This document shows, piece by piece, positions 52,101 to 64,000 of a stretch of 64,000 bases of DNA; within the stretch, counting starts at the first letter, position 1, and the number at the start of each line of letters is the position of its first letter. The translations under genes and the position numbers were made by a program. Origin of the DNA: Varroa destructor (taxonomy: Eukaryota; Arthropoda; Arachnida; Mesostigmata; Varroidae); NCBI RefSeq assembly GCF_002443255.2, contig NW_019211454.1, positions 69,588,056-69,652,055 of the forward strand. The letters run 5' to 3'. The notes beneath the pieces were generated by a model, which worked only from the letters and a program-made list of their open reading frames with translations, ran no database searches and was not told the origin of the DNA.

Positions 52101-55100
52101 ACCCTTTCAGCGACGGCGAACTAAGAACGCTAAACAATTATGCCCACAATTATATAAAATCGATCATCATTTTATGAATATTTTATTTTACGGCTACTAC
52201 GAACTATCGTCACTAGAAAAACTTGCACAAGTGGATTTTGCAGAAGAGGCTGATAAAACGAGCAGTCGGTAATTAATGTCAATTTTTAGGAAAAGTGGCA
52301 AAAACGAGTAATCCTGACATTTATGACTTTTTTTCTATTGAAAATTCTTGGAAGTATAGAAGTTTGACTACGAAGCAAGTGAAAAAAATGCGCTGACACA
52401 ATTTTGGGGTATAAAAATAATGGGCGCACGCGTTCTATTCGAGAAAGCCCACTTTAAAGACCCAAATAGATTTAATGAACAACATTATTATAGGGTTTTG
52501 TTACAAGCAACATGATGCCATTCATGATCTTGTTCATATTTTGTCATTACGATAGAAATTTAGAAAATTGCTTCGAATTCTTGATTAAACATTAAATTCT
52601 ACTAGAAACTAAGATTAGAATCATAACTATTGTAACTGGCTTCATCCGGAAACAATGTTTTGTAGGTGAAGTCGTTGCGAAAAGTATCCATGTCAATAAA
52701 GAAGGTTGATACTGCTTTGTGCTGTGTGGCAGATGTTTCTACCTAGTACAAAGTTCATATAGAGGCTTGTTTTTCGTTGAGACTGTGCATAGAGGACTCA
52801 GTTTTTGAATTTGCACCGTCAGACATTCACCGAACAATTCACTAAAGATGATCCCATCTGCGGTAAGATAATTTCCTTCTTTCTAACTTTGCTTATTACT
52901 TTTCTGCCTGCACGAAACAAAAAAAAAACAGCTTGATGATTTTTCTATTTATTTATTTTCACAATAAGATACTAGGTTGAAATGCTGTTTATTGTGATAA
53001 TGGATATAGCGGATTTGCATGACTTTACCCCTAAATACTTCGCCTCGAAATGTGCATATGGCATAATTCATACGATCGTTTTAACTAGATCTGTTTCTAT
53101 TGATTTATCGTATATAAGCAATTGTCCAATGACTGATAAGCGGACAAAAAGATACTAGATTAAAATCATTACTGAATAAGCAAAAAGGTCCTAACCATTT
53201 TTATGGGTAAGCTTGCTTTGACGGGAACCCAGTATAACGGGATAGACAGAAAAGCCTTTCCCATAGTGTATTTCGACTAAACCGATGGAAGATAACTTTT
53301 CCAAATAGTTATCCTGATAACGGTTAAGATATCGACATGTAAAGCATGCTGTTATAAAGGCTTGTTTTTTTTTAACTCTCAAAAGCTCCAGTGTTTCACA
53401 TTGCCTACTTAGAATAGACTTACTTATAATGGAAAGACATTTTGACACAAAGTGTAATTATGTCGTGTCCAGCCAGAATGCATCCAGCCTTTAGGTTTAT
53501 TTGATAGATTTGGGAATATCGCGTTTAGTGAAGATTGCTTACATTTAAATCTCTGGAGTGAACAGTCTGCACCGAAGATTAGCCATGCTTATTATATACG
53601 GAGTTAGGTTGAAGCCTTTCATATTATTACATTAGCTGTCCCAAGAATAGATTTCTTTGAACCAAAGTAACTACTCGCGTATAAGAGGCTTTGTGTGGTT
53701 TTACTAGTAAAAATTACTTTGCATCAGTCTAACTTCAAAGTTAACCAAGCGCTAGGTTACTGGTATTTACATATAACTATGCTACGAGAAAAAAAAAGGA
53801 TGAATTTTGTTTGTTGAAAGCATAAGTGGGTAAGGGCACACAGCTGGCGACGGACACGAATGTGATTTTGTGGTGCACAGTTAGTAGCGTTTGGTGGTTG
53901 TATTGCTCGTAATGTGGATCATTGATTAGGTCTATTCGGATTTGTTGACCTTGATAAGCCAAAAGGGGCAGAAAATATGAGCACATATGGATGAAACTTT
54001 AGCGATGAGATACGTGAAACGACCTTATTTAGTGAAGACTTGGGCTATTGGGATTCTTGTAAGGATATTTTCTGGTGTTATCAGCTGAGACCTCGACATT
54101 ACCCAGGATAAACCAACGAATCAGCAATTTTCAGTTTTACAGCTGAGCATCCGCTCTTTCGAGCACTAACAGTTTTTTTAATTTTATATCACTTCGTTGC
54201 GGACTTAAAAGAAGCTCATACGCGAAAGCCTCGTTTAAACTAGAAAGATACAAAACTACATAGAAATAGTGCAATGAGAGCTAGGGAGAGGTCAAATGAT
54301 TGGGTATGCGTATGTCAGTCATTTGCCCCTACTTACTGAGGTAGGAAACCCATGTTATCTTTATGATTGTAGATGGGTTCAACGCTACATTAAATATTTT
54401 CGATGGGATTCAAAGCGAGTGACTTCAATGGGAGTTAACACTGCTGAATAGATTCTCCATCTCATCGCACCTTATCTCGACCTACTGCTGCTATACCTTA
54501 GAGTAGGCATCAGGTTCTCCTACATTGATGTATCTTAATGAATTGAATAACAACGTTCTTTATCTTTTGAAATGATAATGTTAGGTGCATTGAACAGGAT
54601 AATTGGAAATACCTTAACATCCCTTGAAACTTTAAAACCTTGCGTGCGTGTGCGCACGTAAAAACAGACTGAGAGGTGTCTATACGTCTTATTGTAAAAT
54701 AGTTCATACGAACAAATGTATGAGCACGCATTTTGCGCGCAACATATTCCCTAATACAGAAGATTTAGATTATTTTCTTACGCTAATATCATTCTCGATA
54801 ATAATTTGGATGGTGAGAAAACATTACGACCAAGTTAAAAACTGAACAAATCAACAATTTGTTTTGTGGAAATTGCTTCTTCGCTGAGATCGGCTTATTG
54901 TGTACAGATAGTAACAATATCAGTGGTTACTCATGAGAACTTTCATTTTAATATGATTGACTTTAAATAAAGGTGAATTTGTGCAATACGTTGAAAGCAA
55001 CAAACATTTAAAAAAAGGCGCGAAATTTGAGATCAATCTGAGTAACAAGGTGCGCCTGTCCAAAGAGTGTTTATCCGCAACAATCACTTTGTCACTAATT

Positions 55101-57350
55101 ACGTTTTTAACATGAACACCTATAAAAGGCACATGATATACTTGTTTACCAATTGGATAACATTGATTATTCTAAGACATCTGCTGCAAATGTGTGGAGG
55201 TGAAAATGTATAGAAAATGAGATGTTTGTTTATGTGGGACTGCGGTGCTTTTAGATACAGCCTCAAAGATTTAAGTGATACTTCGTGATTATTAATTCTA
55301 ACGATGGTTATAGTAAAAACACGTATAAATGAGCAGTTAATATTTGACAGCGTATGTGGTGTCTCTGGCAGGATTTTTTCCATGCGACAATTTCCATACG
55401 GAAGTGTTATTGCCAAAACGAGAAATGACAGTCGCGCGGATCAGAGGGTTGGGCTGCTCAAAATTGCCAGAGTATACTAAAAAAAAAGCCCAGCATTTAT
55501 ATCTGAAATGTTACTATACGAAATAACCCAAGTGCAAGACCAAGTGAAGGAATGTGTCCACAAGACTACTTTTAATGTGGAGCTAGACCTCTTCTTCATG
55601 AATTTTTTTTTTTCGTTTTAGAAATGATTACGTTTTAAACTTCGAGACGAGGCAGCTTTCTTTAGCGATAGCATCGAGATAATTCAGAGAACCCAAACAT
55701 TTTACACTGAATCTCATTATCCGACCGTAAGCGCTATTTGAATCCCGTGAAATAAGTGTAAAGTTGTAACAATAGTTTGGTACTTTTAGGTACACGCAAG
55801 GGGCATGAGAAGTTTAATATTACTAGGTTCACAAAAGCATGATCTAAATGCACACTTCAGAGGTGGATTTAGTCCTGTTGTGAGTAAAAAGAGCTTATGC
55901 TGATATTATGGAGACCGCAATGATGACATTTCCCTTTCTGCCAAGTTTAATAATCAACTAAATGATTCGTTATTATTTCAATGGAGAAAATGAATACTCG
56001 GCAATTCTCCACGGAGCTTGACTAAATTACGTTGAATTGTTCTGGAACAGATGAACTTACTCATTTACCTCAAATTTCAACATCGAATCATCTGGGACAA
56101 CAGCAGCGGCATTCGCATCTCAAAATTTATAGGCCCCCGATATACGGCAATGTGTTTCTTAGAGTAAGACTGATATATTTTCTATTTATGTAAAGATCTG
56201 TTTTTAAGAAGAGCGTCGGTTATTTATTTAGTGTTTGGTTAGTGCATTTAAATATGCACCAATAAGCGTCTATCACAAAAACAATAAAAGCACTTCTGTT
56301 TTTTTTTTTTGTTATTTAATCTCGTGGTCGCAAAGATATGAAATGACTGTGATATAACGATAAGATAATCTTTCGTGTCCTACTAATCATCGGTAACTGC
56401 AGCAATGAAGGTGATGTCGTGTTCTATCGTGCCCTCAAACAAATATAGATTATATAGTTCAAGTAAACAATTACATTTTGGTATATTACAACAGGTCTGT
56501 AGCATTTATCAGTATAAATCAACGTAGTATTATCCTGTACTATAAAACTGGACTTGGAAAAAATGACTCATGAATAATGTTTATTGACGATTCTTTCTAC
56601 CAACCTACAAAAGCTAGCAAATGTTCATTCAATCGTAGAATTGCACATTGAATAGACTATACACTTTATAACTGGTGTTTCTGTTTCGTGGAATTACTAG
56701 TTTTATTCAGAAATATATATGTGTATATAGATATGATTGCTTTGGGCCTTTCGAAATTTTAATGAAATACTAATAGATCATATTGAAAGTCATTCGTTTT
56801 AGAAAAATAGTAGTGGTCTAAAGATAATTTGTACACATTTGAAGTTTTCTTTGCGCTTCATACTTTTATCATAAGCCGTATCTCTATCTAGCTTGATGCT
56901 CCAATGAAAATAGAAGGCGATAAATCCGCACATTTAGTCTCTTACAGCAACACGTTTCAAACATTTTTTTAGGAGAACTGAATTCAGTGAAGAAACCTAG
57001 AGCTTTTCGAACAAGTCTATCGCAGTCGACCTCGACAAAATTTCAGTCTTAAAGGTATTGTGACAGGCTACAACATCTCCGACGAGAGACGGCCAATGTA
57101 TTATCGAAATATTACCATAGACTTTGTCGGTGACTGATTTTCTTTGTTTGTGTCAGTCAAATATTTATTCAAATAATAGACGACACTGAGTGCTAGTACA
57201 CTTGATTACATATTCTCCTCGAAAATACTCAGTAATCATTTCAGTCTCAATATGGAAGAATGGAATTAGGTGCGATTTACAAAAAGATGTACATTAGAAT
57301 CTCGAAAGCTTCTACTTCTTCAAAGCCATTGCTGTCATCTTGTGCGCCAG

Positions 57351-57369
57351 CGGCGGCGGCGGCGGCGGC
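57351..57369. repeat. (CGG)n microsatellite
   Basis: About six CGG units inside otherwise AT-rich intergenic DNA. Confidence 0.9.
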
Positions 57370-60300
57370 AGAGTAAACGATGCTTCTATTGCGACAAGAG
57401 AGGAATGTTTACATCTGAAGATTAGCAAGGATGAGAGTAAGACGGTGTTTACTGAGGTTCGAATCCCGCCATATCGTCGTTTATGGCCAGCTTGCACAGG
57501 GCTCTCGCAAGTCAGAACAATAGATGATCTACATTTGTCGCAGTCTTAAATTGTTCCAATTAAAGTTCCGACGGAAGTCAGGCGACCGCTCAAAAATATT
57601 ACCACAACCGTGGGTGTGATTAACCGAGCACTGTTAGTGTCAGTGTGGATGATCATCTAGCGGCCTAATATGTGGCGTTAACCTGGGTTGACCCGAAATA
57701 AAGCCCGACAAAGAAGACTATGCCTATATCTTATGAATCAACTTATAATCATTCTGCAAACGACACTTCTTAACACCCACACCAAGGCGTGACGGTATTA
57801 CCATTGAAACTGTCGAAGATCGAGAACGCACGGAGTTCCAGCAGGCACAATAGAACTCCTGAGAAAAGAACATTACCAAATCTGAAAACGTTTTACGAGA
57901 AAGCTAAAATTACAAAGAGCTGAATTGAACTGACAACACTTGTCTCTAAAAGATCGAAAGAGCGATAAGGTACCGCGAGTTCTAAAACTAACATTTCCAC
58001 AAGAGCCCGACGCTGGATTAGTGGGAAAAACGTTTAATTGATTTATCGGGGTCCCTTACAGAATCCTGTCTCCTGGCTCTTTATCTTTCGAAGCTATTAA
58101 TACCTTTCCCGGAAACCTCCAATGATACCTTGCCTGCACACATTCTGTAAAATATCTCCTAGTGAAGCTATTTGCTAGTAAAATCAATACAACCATAAAT
58201 GAAGACAGGTACCGTTGTGTTTCAAGCGGACGATATTTCGATAAAATAGTCAGACCCGACGAAGAATCCTGCCGACTAACCAGCGGTCCGCCAATGCTGC
58301 ACTATTGAGCTAAACGATGTCCAGTATTAGAGAAGATCAGTTTTCAAAGGAAGCAAGGTGCTTAGGTGTTGGAAAACTTGTTTCAACACCTTCCAAAAAA
58401 AAATTTTCAGAATAAGCGTTCCGAAGCACTCTGAGTATAAACTGGACTCCCTAAGGTTCCTCTTTAATACGACGTGCATTCCTTTATTTCATCGATGACT
58501 TAGAGACTTCTCGATAAGCTATTCGTACGGCAATACTTTTCACTATTCTATAATAAATTCACTAAAAGAAATACACGTAACAGTTGCAAACTACCTTAAA
58601 TCAAACAGGATTGTTTTGAATATAAGGACATCGCGAATTTTCATCAATCGCCATTCATGAGTTGAAAGGATTACGAATTTAATTTCTTCGAATAAGCAAC
58701 GAAGCCTGACTTGTTTTACTAGTATCTAATAGTGCGTGCTTCATTTGTCAGCCGCGCGTTCAATTGTACCAGTCGTTAGTTATTTTTTTTCGTTAACGAA
58801 TTTGTCAAGAGGAACAACATCCTGGCAGCGGCTCGCGTAGCAGAGAGTCGAGTAAAATCTCATACAGTTGGATCACGGTAACCAGGCATAACAGCTTTTA
58901 ACTATATGTTGCGTTGATCAATGTTTTTTTTATACTAGTTAAATAGATTTATTTCTTATTTGACTTGTAATGGCTAATAGCTCAAGTCAATAATATAGAT
59001 TGATCTGTGCTATACATTAGATGAATACGGTTCTAATCTAGAATCAAGGCTAAATGGGCCAACCTAGATACCTGAATGGAAGTTGCAAAGATTCTTTTAC
59101 AGAACCCTTTTTTTTTAGCGTATAACGTCAACATCATTCTCCTATTCGCTAGCCATACTCTATTGCACGACCTAAACATATTTGCGTATTATATTCATCA
59201 TTGCATATAGTTCCGTGAACATTCGTGCTATTCGTGGCACATAGTCGGACAGATATACATGGCCCTACGGAAGCTCACATGGCAATCAATCGATAGCTCG
59301 TCATGTCACGTTCCGTTGTCCTGAATCGAGCTAATTACGTATCTCAGGTAACCCAAGTCAATAGATATAAATAGGAAAAATTTATTTCCTAACTTCTCCA
59401 TAACTTCCAATGATAACAGTGATAAAAAACTTCTAGTAGATAGAAATGCTATCAACAGTGGTAGCGCTCAATAAGTGTTACACGTAAGTGACAAGTCTGC
59501 TGCCAGTTACGTTACACTAGCAGCACACGTGACACGTACAAAATGTAGTCCTTATCGATTACAGTGTTTCCTCAATAAACTTCCCTGTCAAGCAGGAGAT
59601 CGTATCGTTTAGCTAAACTGGCACTTACAACCAAAGCTCTAGCGATAATACTCGCCTAATAGTCTCATATAGATAATAATGATGACGAATTTTTCTTTTA
59701 TTTCATGCTGCATTCACATCATTACTCTACATTTGCGGGATTATTTTCCATTAGAGATCTATTGTTGGGTATAATTTCAGGCTTCTCTTGACCTGATAAT
59801 ATGGGCTGCCTTTTATGGAACTCCATTCATCCGCATGATTAGATCGGTTCGTGTATTTTCGAAACTTAACGATTTATCCATTAGACGCTTCATGTGTGCA
59901 AAAGTGTATTAGAATCGTATGCACAGTATTTCAGAAAAATCATTTAGAAATTAATAGTACTTCTTCTATTCTTATAACAATACCTCTAAAATAGCAATTT
60001 TATCTATATTTAGTTAGAATTAGGTCAGTCTTATCGCAGTTATGCGTTCGATCTTTTCAGAACTTCTGTGCCTCCTTTTCGACAACGGTACTTGCAGAAA
60101 AGTTTCACTACTTGAATATTTAACCGATCGTATTGTGGGCAGATTGGCCAACGCACGAAAGCTCACACGACCAACTCAGATTAACATATGTCCTAATGTA
60201 TTCCCATTGGTCCTAGGCCGCAGCCTATATCACCATTAATCCAATGCTCATTCAAACGTCTACTAAACGATATCAAATACATATGCTGACTTCCCTATGC

Positions 60301-61578
60301 TAATAATTAGCTATAAGAATTATTCACTTGATAGTAATATTCAAGTCAGTCGACTATAATTATCGACAGAATTAATATAAACTCCGAGTCTAGTAGTCTA
60401 GGGATACTTTTGCGTTACTGTCTTGCGAAAATACGAACTGTTTATGTGTTCTCTTTGCAATATTGTGACACACCTGGATGTCGCTGATACGCTGTAGATG
60501 TGCTAGATTGTTCTAAGGTTGTTTCAGAAGATATCTGCAACCTCAGTAACTTGCTTTCCGTATTCCTTTCTGACGTTTTATTTTCTGAAATTATATATCT
60601 GAAGATTATACCAAAAGCTAAGGAACAAGGTTTTAGCTTAATAATGACTTTCAGTTTCAGGTGTCATGTCTTGTTTTTTTTTATACAGCAGTGCTGCTAA
60701 GCACCCACCAATTAAATCCGGAAATGATTTGAAGTTACAGATATTATCTACTGAAGTGGTTGTTACAATTAATTAGTTTACTAAGGCCGAATATTTGTGA
60801 ATCCACATTATGAGGTGGTTCCGTAGTGCAGTGCATAAATAGGTCATAAGCCATCTACCAGCTATGGCCATTGGACAGAAGGGCATTTTTTTAGAATTCT
60901 GTGCCGCACGCACCAGAACATTTCCGTGATTCTAGTAGTCATAGGTGAATATAAACTCAGTAAAAAAAAATTAAATTCTGTTGTTAAGGAAAATGCCCAC
61001 GTGTGAATATAGTAAATCGAACACGTGGTTTCGTCGTATTCGCTGGACCTTGAATAAGCTATCAATTGATGCTATAAGCAGTAATACAGGGGCAAATAAA
61101 AGTGCTCAATTGTCAAGTATATTTATCGTTAAGAAGCAATTGCCGCGTCTGGGTCTGGAGTGATTGAAACCTTTTATGATAATGAACGTTAAAAATCTAT
61201 GCGCACAATGTCGTAACTTATTTGACACATATTAATCCTACTTAACTAGATATACCGACTATGTTGTAGATCCGTTATGAAAACGTTCACTTTGGTGATG
61301 TACTTGTCTTTTGCAAAGAAAAAAATTTTATAGCAAAGAACCATCCTTGGGATACCTACTATGAAAAACTTATAAAAATATAAGCACTACTATCTGCCAG
61401 ATATATGAGTGAGCGACTATTTTACAAAGCAAATAAACATATCTTCAGGAAGTTATACCGCGCGAAGTCTACACCTGTATTGCTATCTGACGTAATAACG
61501 GCAAACGATCAATTCGGTTGCTTCTTGAATATTGACGATAGCATTACCGTTATCGACATGAATGCAACCAATAAAATG

Positions 61579-61602
61579 TATTATTATTATTATTATTATT
61601 AT
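61579..61602. repeat. (TTA)n microsatellite
   Basis: About eight TTA units. Confidence 0.9.
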
Positions 61603-62337
61603 AAAATAAATTAATGTCCTATTACTCAGACGATAGCACTGACTACTTAAACTAGCGTCTTGCAGCTATAATTTACTCGCTATCACACGATGGTCGCTAA
61701 AATAACCTTACTATTTGACTGAATTGCATATGTGCGCTTTGGGTATCAATGCATATTATTGTATGGTCGTATATATTTCATTGCTGGTCTCGAAGTAGTT
61801 TACAATTTTTCAAGCGGTCCACTAACGCGACTGTTATGACATTTTTGGCGGGCGTTTCAAAAACTTGTGCGCCGCTAATGATCAATTCTCATGGATTGTT
61901 GGCCTAAGCAATAGAACACTTTTATTGTTTCCAAACATATTATTGCTGCAGCTACATATATTTTTGCTGATTCCTTTATTAAAAATATCAAGCCTTTTAA
62001 TATCATCTGATAGAATTCAACTGTTTTTTCCTATTATTGAAAATATGCATAATGCCGTTTTGCACTAACAAATTTTCTATTCAATTTCTATTTAAAAAAT
62101 CTTATATTATTTTGTATATAATTATTTGTTTTAACTGTAACAATGACTCGGAGTTCTTAACGGATAGAATTTTATTTTTAAACAATAGATCGAAGTCAAT
62201 TACGATATGTTGCATCTATGAATACAGTTATCTGTTACAATTAATCTGTACGAACATTTGATTTAATGTAAAAACACTTTATTTTTTTTATAACACACAA
62301 TAAGAGTGTAATCCTGCGATAATGGTGTAATTCGCAA

Positions 62338-62338
<1 letters not shown>

Positions 62339-62371
<33 letters not shown>
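62339..62371. repeat. (TA)n microsatellite
   Basis: About 16 uninterrupted TA units, 540 bp beyond the stop codon of the right-edge gene. Confidence 0.9.
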
Positions 62372-62374
<3 letters not shown>

Positions 62375-62911
62375 GATTTGATGTTTTCCTATCTTCATGT
62401 AGCAAATTCTACCAGCTTTTGAGCTGTACCACGTATGCTCAACTCACCTAGAGATAGCGACGCCGACTACAGTAGCATAACTTCAGTGAACAAAGCGGTT
62501 AAAATAAACGAGAATAGCTTCTCCAATGGACAAGATCGAAACAGATTTTTAAAAAGAGAACTCACATTACTTTCTGATTGTGTATCAGATCTAAAGTCTA
62601 TTGCATTACCGTACATTTTGCAAACTAATACTAAATTATATATATATATAAGCACAAATATACTTAGAAAGCAGATTTTTTTTGAATGTAATGTACTAAA
62701 ACGACCATGATATCTATAGGAAATTCTTTTTTCATCTTATTAGAAATGTTCGGTGGCAATCGTTTGTTCAGCCAGAGCCTGTCTCTGTCTTGATTATGCG
62801 TTTAGACTAGATGTTTTGATCACGCCAGGAAGGTTAGTTCTTCGACGTGCACTGAAGTCACTTGACCATAGAGAACTGACGCAGAACGTCAGAGAAAGTT
62901 GAACTTTTTAA

Positions 62912-63109
62912 CTACATATGCGAAGATATATGGCCGCAGTCGGCATAATTGTTCGTGTTTGCATATTTAAGACGACTGCTTTCGCTGTTGTTCCGTCTCA
63001 GAGTAAAGTCCATATTTTCAAGTCGGTGATCAAAAACAGCATTCAATGTTCCGCTCATCGAAACATTTAGGGATTTGTTTACTGGCACCATTTTCATATC
63101 ATCACCGCC
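62912..63109 (-). CDS. Unrecognised gene, last exon with stop
   Basis: Sixty-six codons follow gttgtttag. The tail is polar, with several N-x-S/T-like sites and no hydrophobic segment, ending in TAG. Confidence 0.5.
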   Translation of the reverse strand, partial: GGDDMKMVPVNKSLNVSMSGTLNAVFDHRLENMDFTLRRNNSESSRLKYANTNNYADCGHISSHM

Positions 63110-63946
63110 CTAAACAACCAAATATAGACAAATACATCTTGTAACTAGAAAGTAATAAGTTGTTTCTGTAATCTGGTACGAAGCCAACTTACGAATAAGA
63201 AGAAATCGAACATTTCTACATTTTTTACCTCTTTTCCCTGCGAGGTCAGAAGCTTCTCCTTATATCGTTCGAACGGTACAAACGTTTTGATGAACTGGTT
63301 GTATAGCGGACTTATCAGCCGATCATCGACCTAGATCCAAAGAACACAGAACAGTCTTTGTGCAGTATATATAAGACTGTAATAGATCATTGATAAAGGC
63401 AGTATGCAATTTTTTTCGATACTATTAATGTGAATTTAATAACTTCAGACATTAAAAAAACGACTGGAAAAAGCGAAAAATTTTATATAGGCGACAAGCA
63501 TCTCAGCTTACAAAGGCTTGTCATTACTGATATGCACAGATGTGCTACTTATTTTTACGGATTCCAAACAGTCGATTGGAACTCAATCATTCATTCATTC
63601 GTCGTAGTTGCCACACTGAGATCTGTTTTAACGCACCTACCTGAAGTTGGACAAAAAGAAGTGTCTCTGAATGTCGTCTATTCCTACTGCCGGCGCGCTT
63701 CCGATCACCCGCGCGCGCTATACAATTCTATTCAACGTCAGGACATAGGTGCATTGAGGCTAGTTATAAAATTTTCAATCGGTGTAGCAATGCCTAGTTG
63801 ACCGTCATAACAATTGTCGTCGAAATTGAAAATGCTTTCCGCTTGAAGCGTTTTGCCGCGTTCATATCATAGTATGCAATATTTGCATAAAATTTTGGCC
63901 TATCCGTAATATAATTTGGCAAAATGCGTATCGACGATCTGAAATC
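62912..63946 (-). CDS. C-terminal part of an unrecognised gene (3 exons, truncated by window end)
   Basis: On the minus strand three exons join in phase 0: 63946-63812 (tentative donor gttatg), 63330-63193 (donor gtaagt) and 63109-62912 (stop TAG). Together they read about 156 residues. The middle exon includes ISPLYNQFIKTFVPFERYKE and ends EMFDFFLF. The last begins GGDDMKMVPVNK and is polar, Asn/Ser-rich and ends HISSHM. The first reads RILPNYITDRPKFYANIAYY. There is no obvious membrane helix or catalytic motif, and I do not recognise the family. The 5' part lies beyond the right edge. The two downstream exons have good splice sites and an 83-bp intron; the first is weaker. Confidence 0.45.
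63193..63330 (-). CDS. Unrecognised gene, middle exon
   Basis: Forty-six codons lie between ggatctag and a strong gtaagt donor. The content is amphipathic and Lys/Phe-rich, ending DFFLF, and continues naturally into GGDDM of the next exon. Confidence 0.5.
63812..63946 (-). CDS. Unrecognised gene, upstream-most visible exon
   Basis: The acceptor is a good pyrimidine tract, ctttctttgtgtag. The frame stays open for about 50 codons, with aromatic-rich content (YITDRPKFYANIAYYDM). The donor needed for phase 0, gttatg, is poor, so the 3' border is uncertain. Confidence 0.4.
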
Positions 63947-64000
63947 CTACACAAAGAAAGTGACGAACTGGCATTGTGAAAGGTCAATAGCATCACGAAT

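Larger units (their letters stand above)
45230..62911. other. Large intergenic region, no supported gene
   Basis: About 17.7 kb without a convincing exon. The longest frames (up to 134 codons near 51 kb) are of the size expected by chance in this much DNA. The simple repeats and the possible STAT leader listed separately are the only features. Confidence 0.55.

Noticed and set aside
57455..57470. ggttcgaatcccgcc, a tRNA T-arm-like string
   Set aside because: No D arm, anticodon arm or acceptor stem can be built upstream.
60817..60833. ggttccgtagtgcagtg, resembling the 5' end of tRNA-Val
   Set aside because: Similarity ends after 17 bases and no B box or 3' acceptor half follows.
63430..63801. 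123-codon plus-strand open frame
   Set aside because: It lies antisense in an intron of the right-edge gene model and shows no family motif.

Overview
This window looks like nuclear DNA from an arthropod, probably a mite or another chelicerate. It is AT-rich and sparsely genic, its genes are split by introns of about 80 bp to 2.4 kb with ordinary GT-AG borders, and polyadenylation signals are of the AATAAA type. There are no operons or bacterial signals. The chelicerate placement is an inference from a strongly STAT5-like STAT and the overall gene style; the arthropod placement is firmer, but it also rests on remembered family resemblance and not on a search.

Layout. Positions 1-18.0 kb hold no gene I can support. 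They carry promoter-like patches, a G-rich tract near 8.77 kb and a ~930 bp inverted-repeat element at 14.2-15.1 kb. A 34-bp minisatellite (18.08-18.18 kb) sits just upstream of gene 1. Gene 1 (+, 18,463-26,491, eight coding exons) is a complete major facilitator superfamily transporter of the MFSD4 / sodium-dependent glucose transporter 1 type, 477 residues. Gene 2 (+, 29,854-33,051, six coding exons) is a complete 234-residue Ras-family GTPase with a C-terminal CaaX box and unusual residues at the positions matching Ras G12 and Q61. A perfect 24-bp hairpin lies 650 bp past its stop codon. Gene 3 (-, 45,229-38,893, four firm exons plus one tentative) is a STAT transcription factor with all core domains, the SH2 arginine and the activation-loop tyrosine. 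Genes 2 and 3 converge across ~5.8 kb of non-coding DNA. From 45.2 to 62.9 kb I see only low-complexity DNA and GC-richer patches, one of which (48.8-49.1 kb) could be a 5' leader for STAT. At the right edge, the last three exons of an unrecognised minus-strand gene (63,946-62,912) run off towards the window end.

The genes are functionally unrelated as far as the sequence shows: a membrane transporter, a membrane-anchored signalling GTPase and a JAK/STAT nuclear effector. Exon borders were chosen by hand from splice consensus, reading phase and family similarity. Phases close exactly in genes 1 and 2, and through exon 4 of gene 3. No CRISPR array, rRNA or confident tRNA gene was found, and I saw no clearly novel multi-gene system. 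The most unusual items are the Ras-like protein's residue changes, the inverted-repeat element, the perfect hairpin and the alternative STAT C-terminus.
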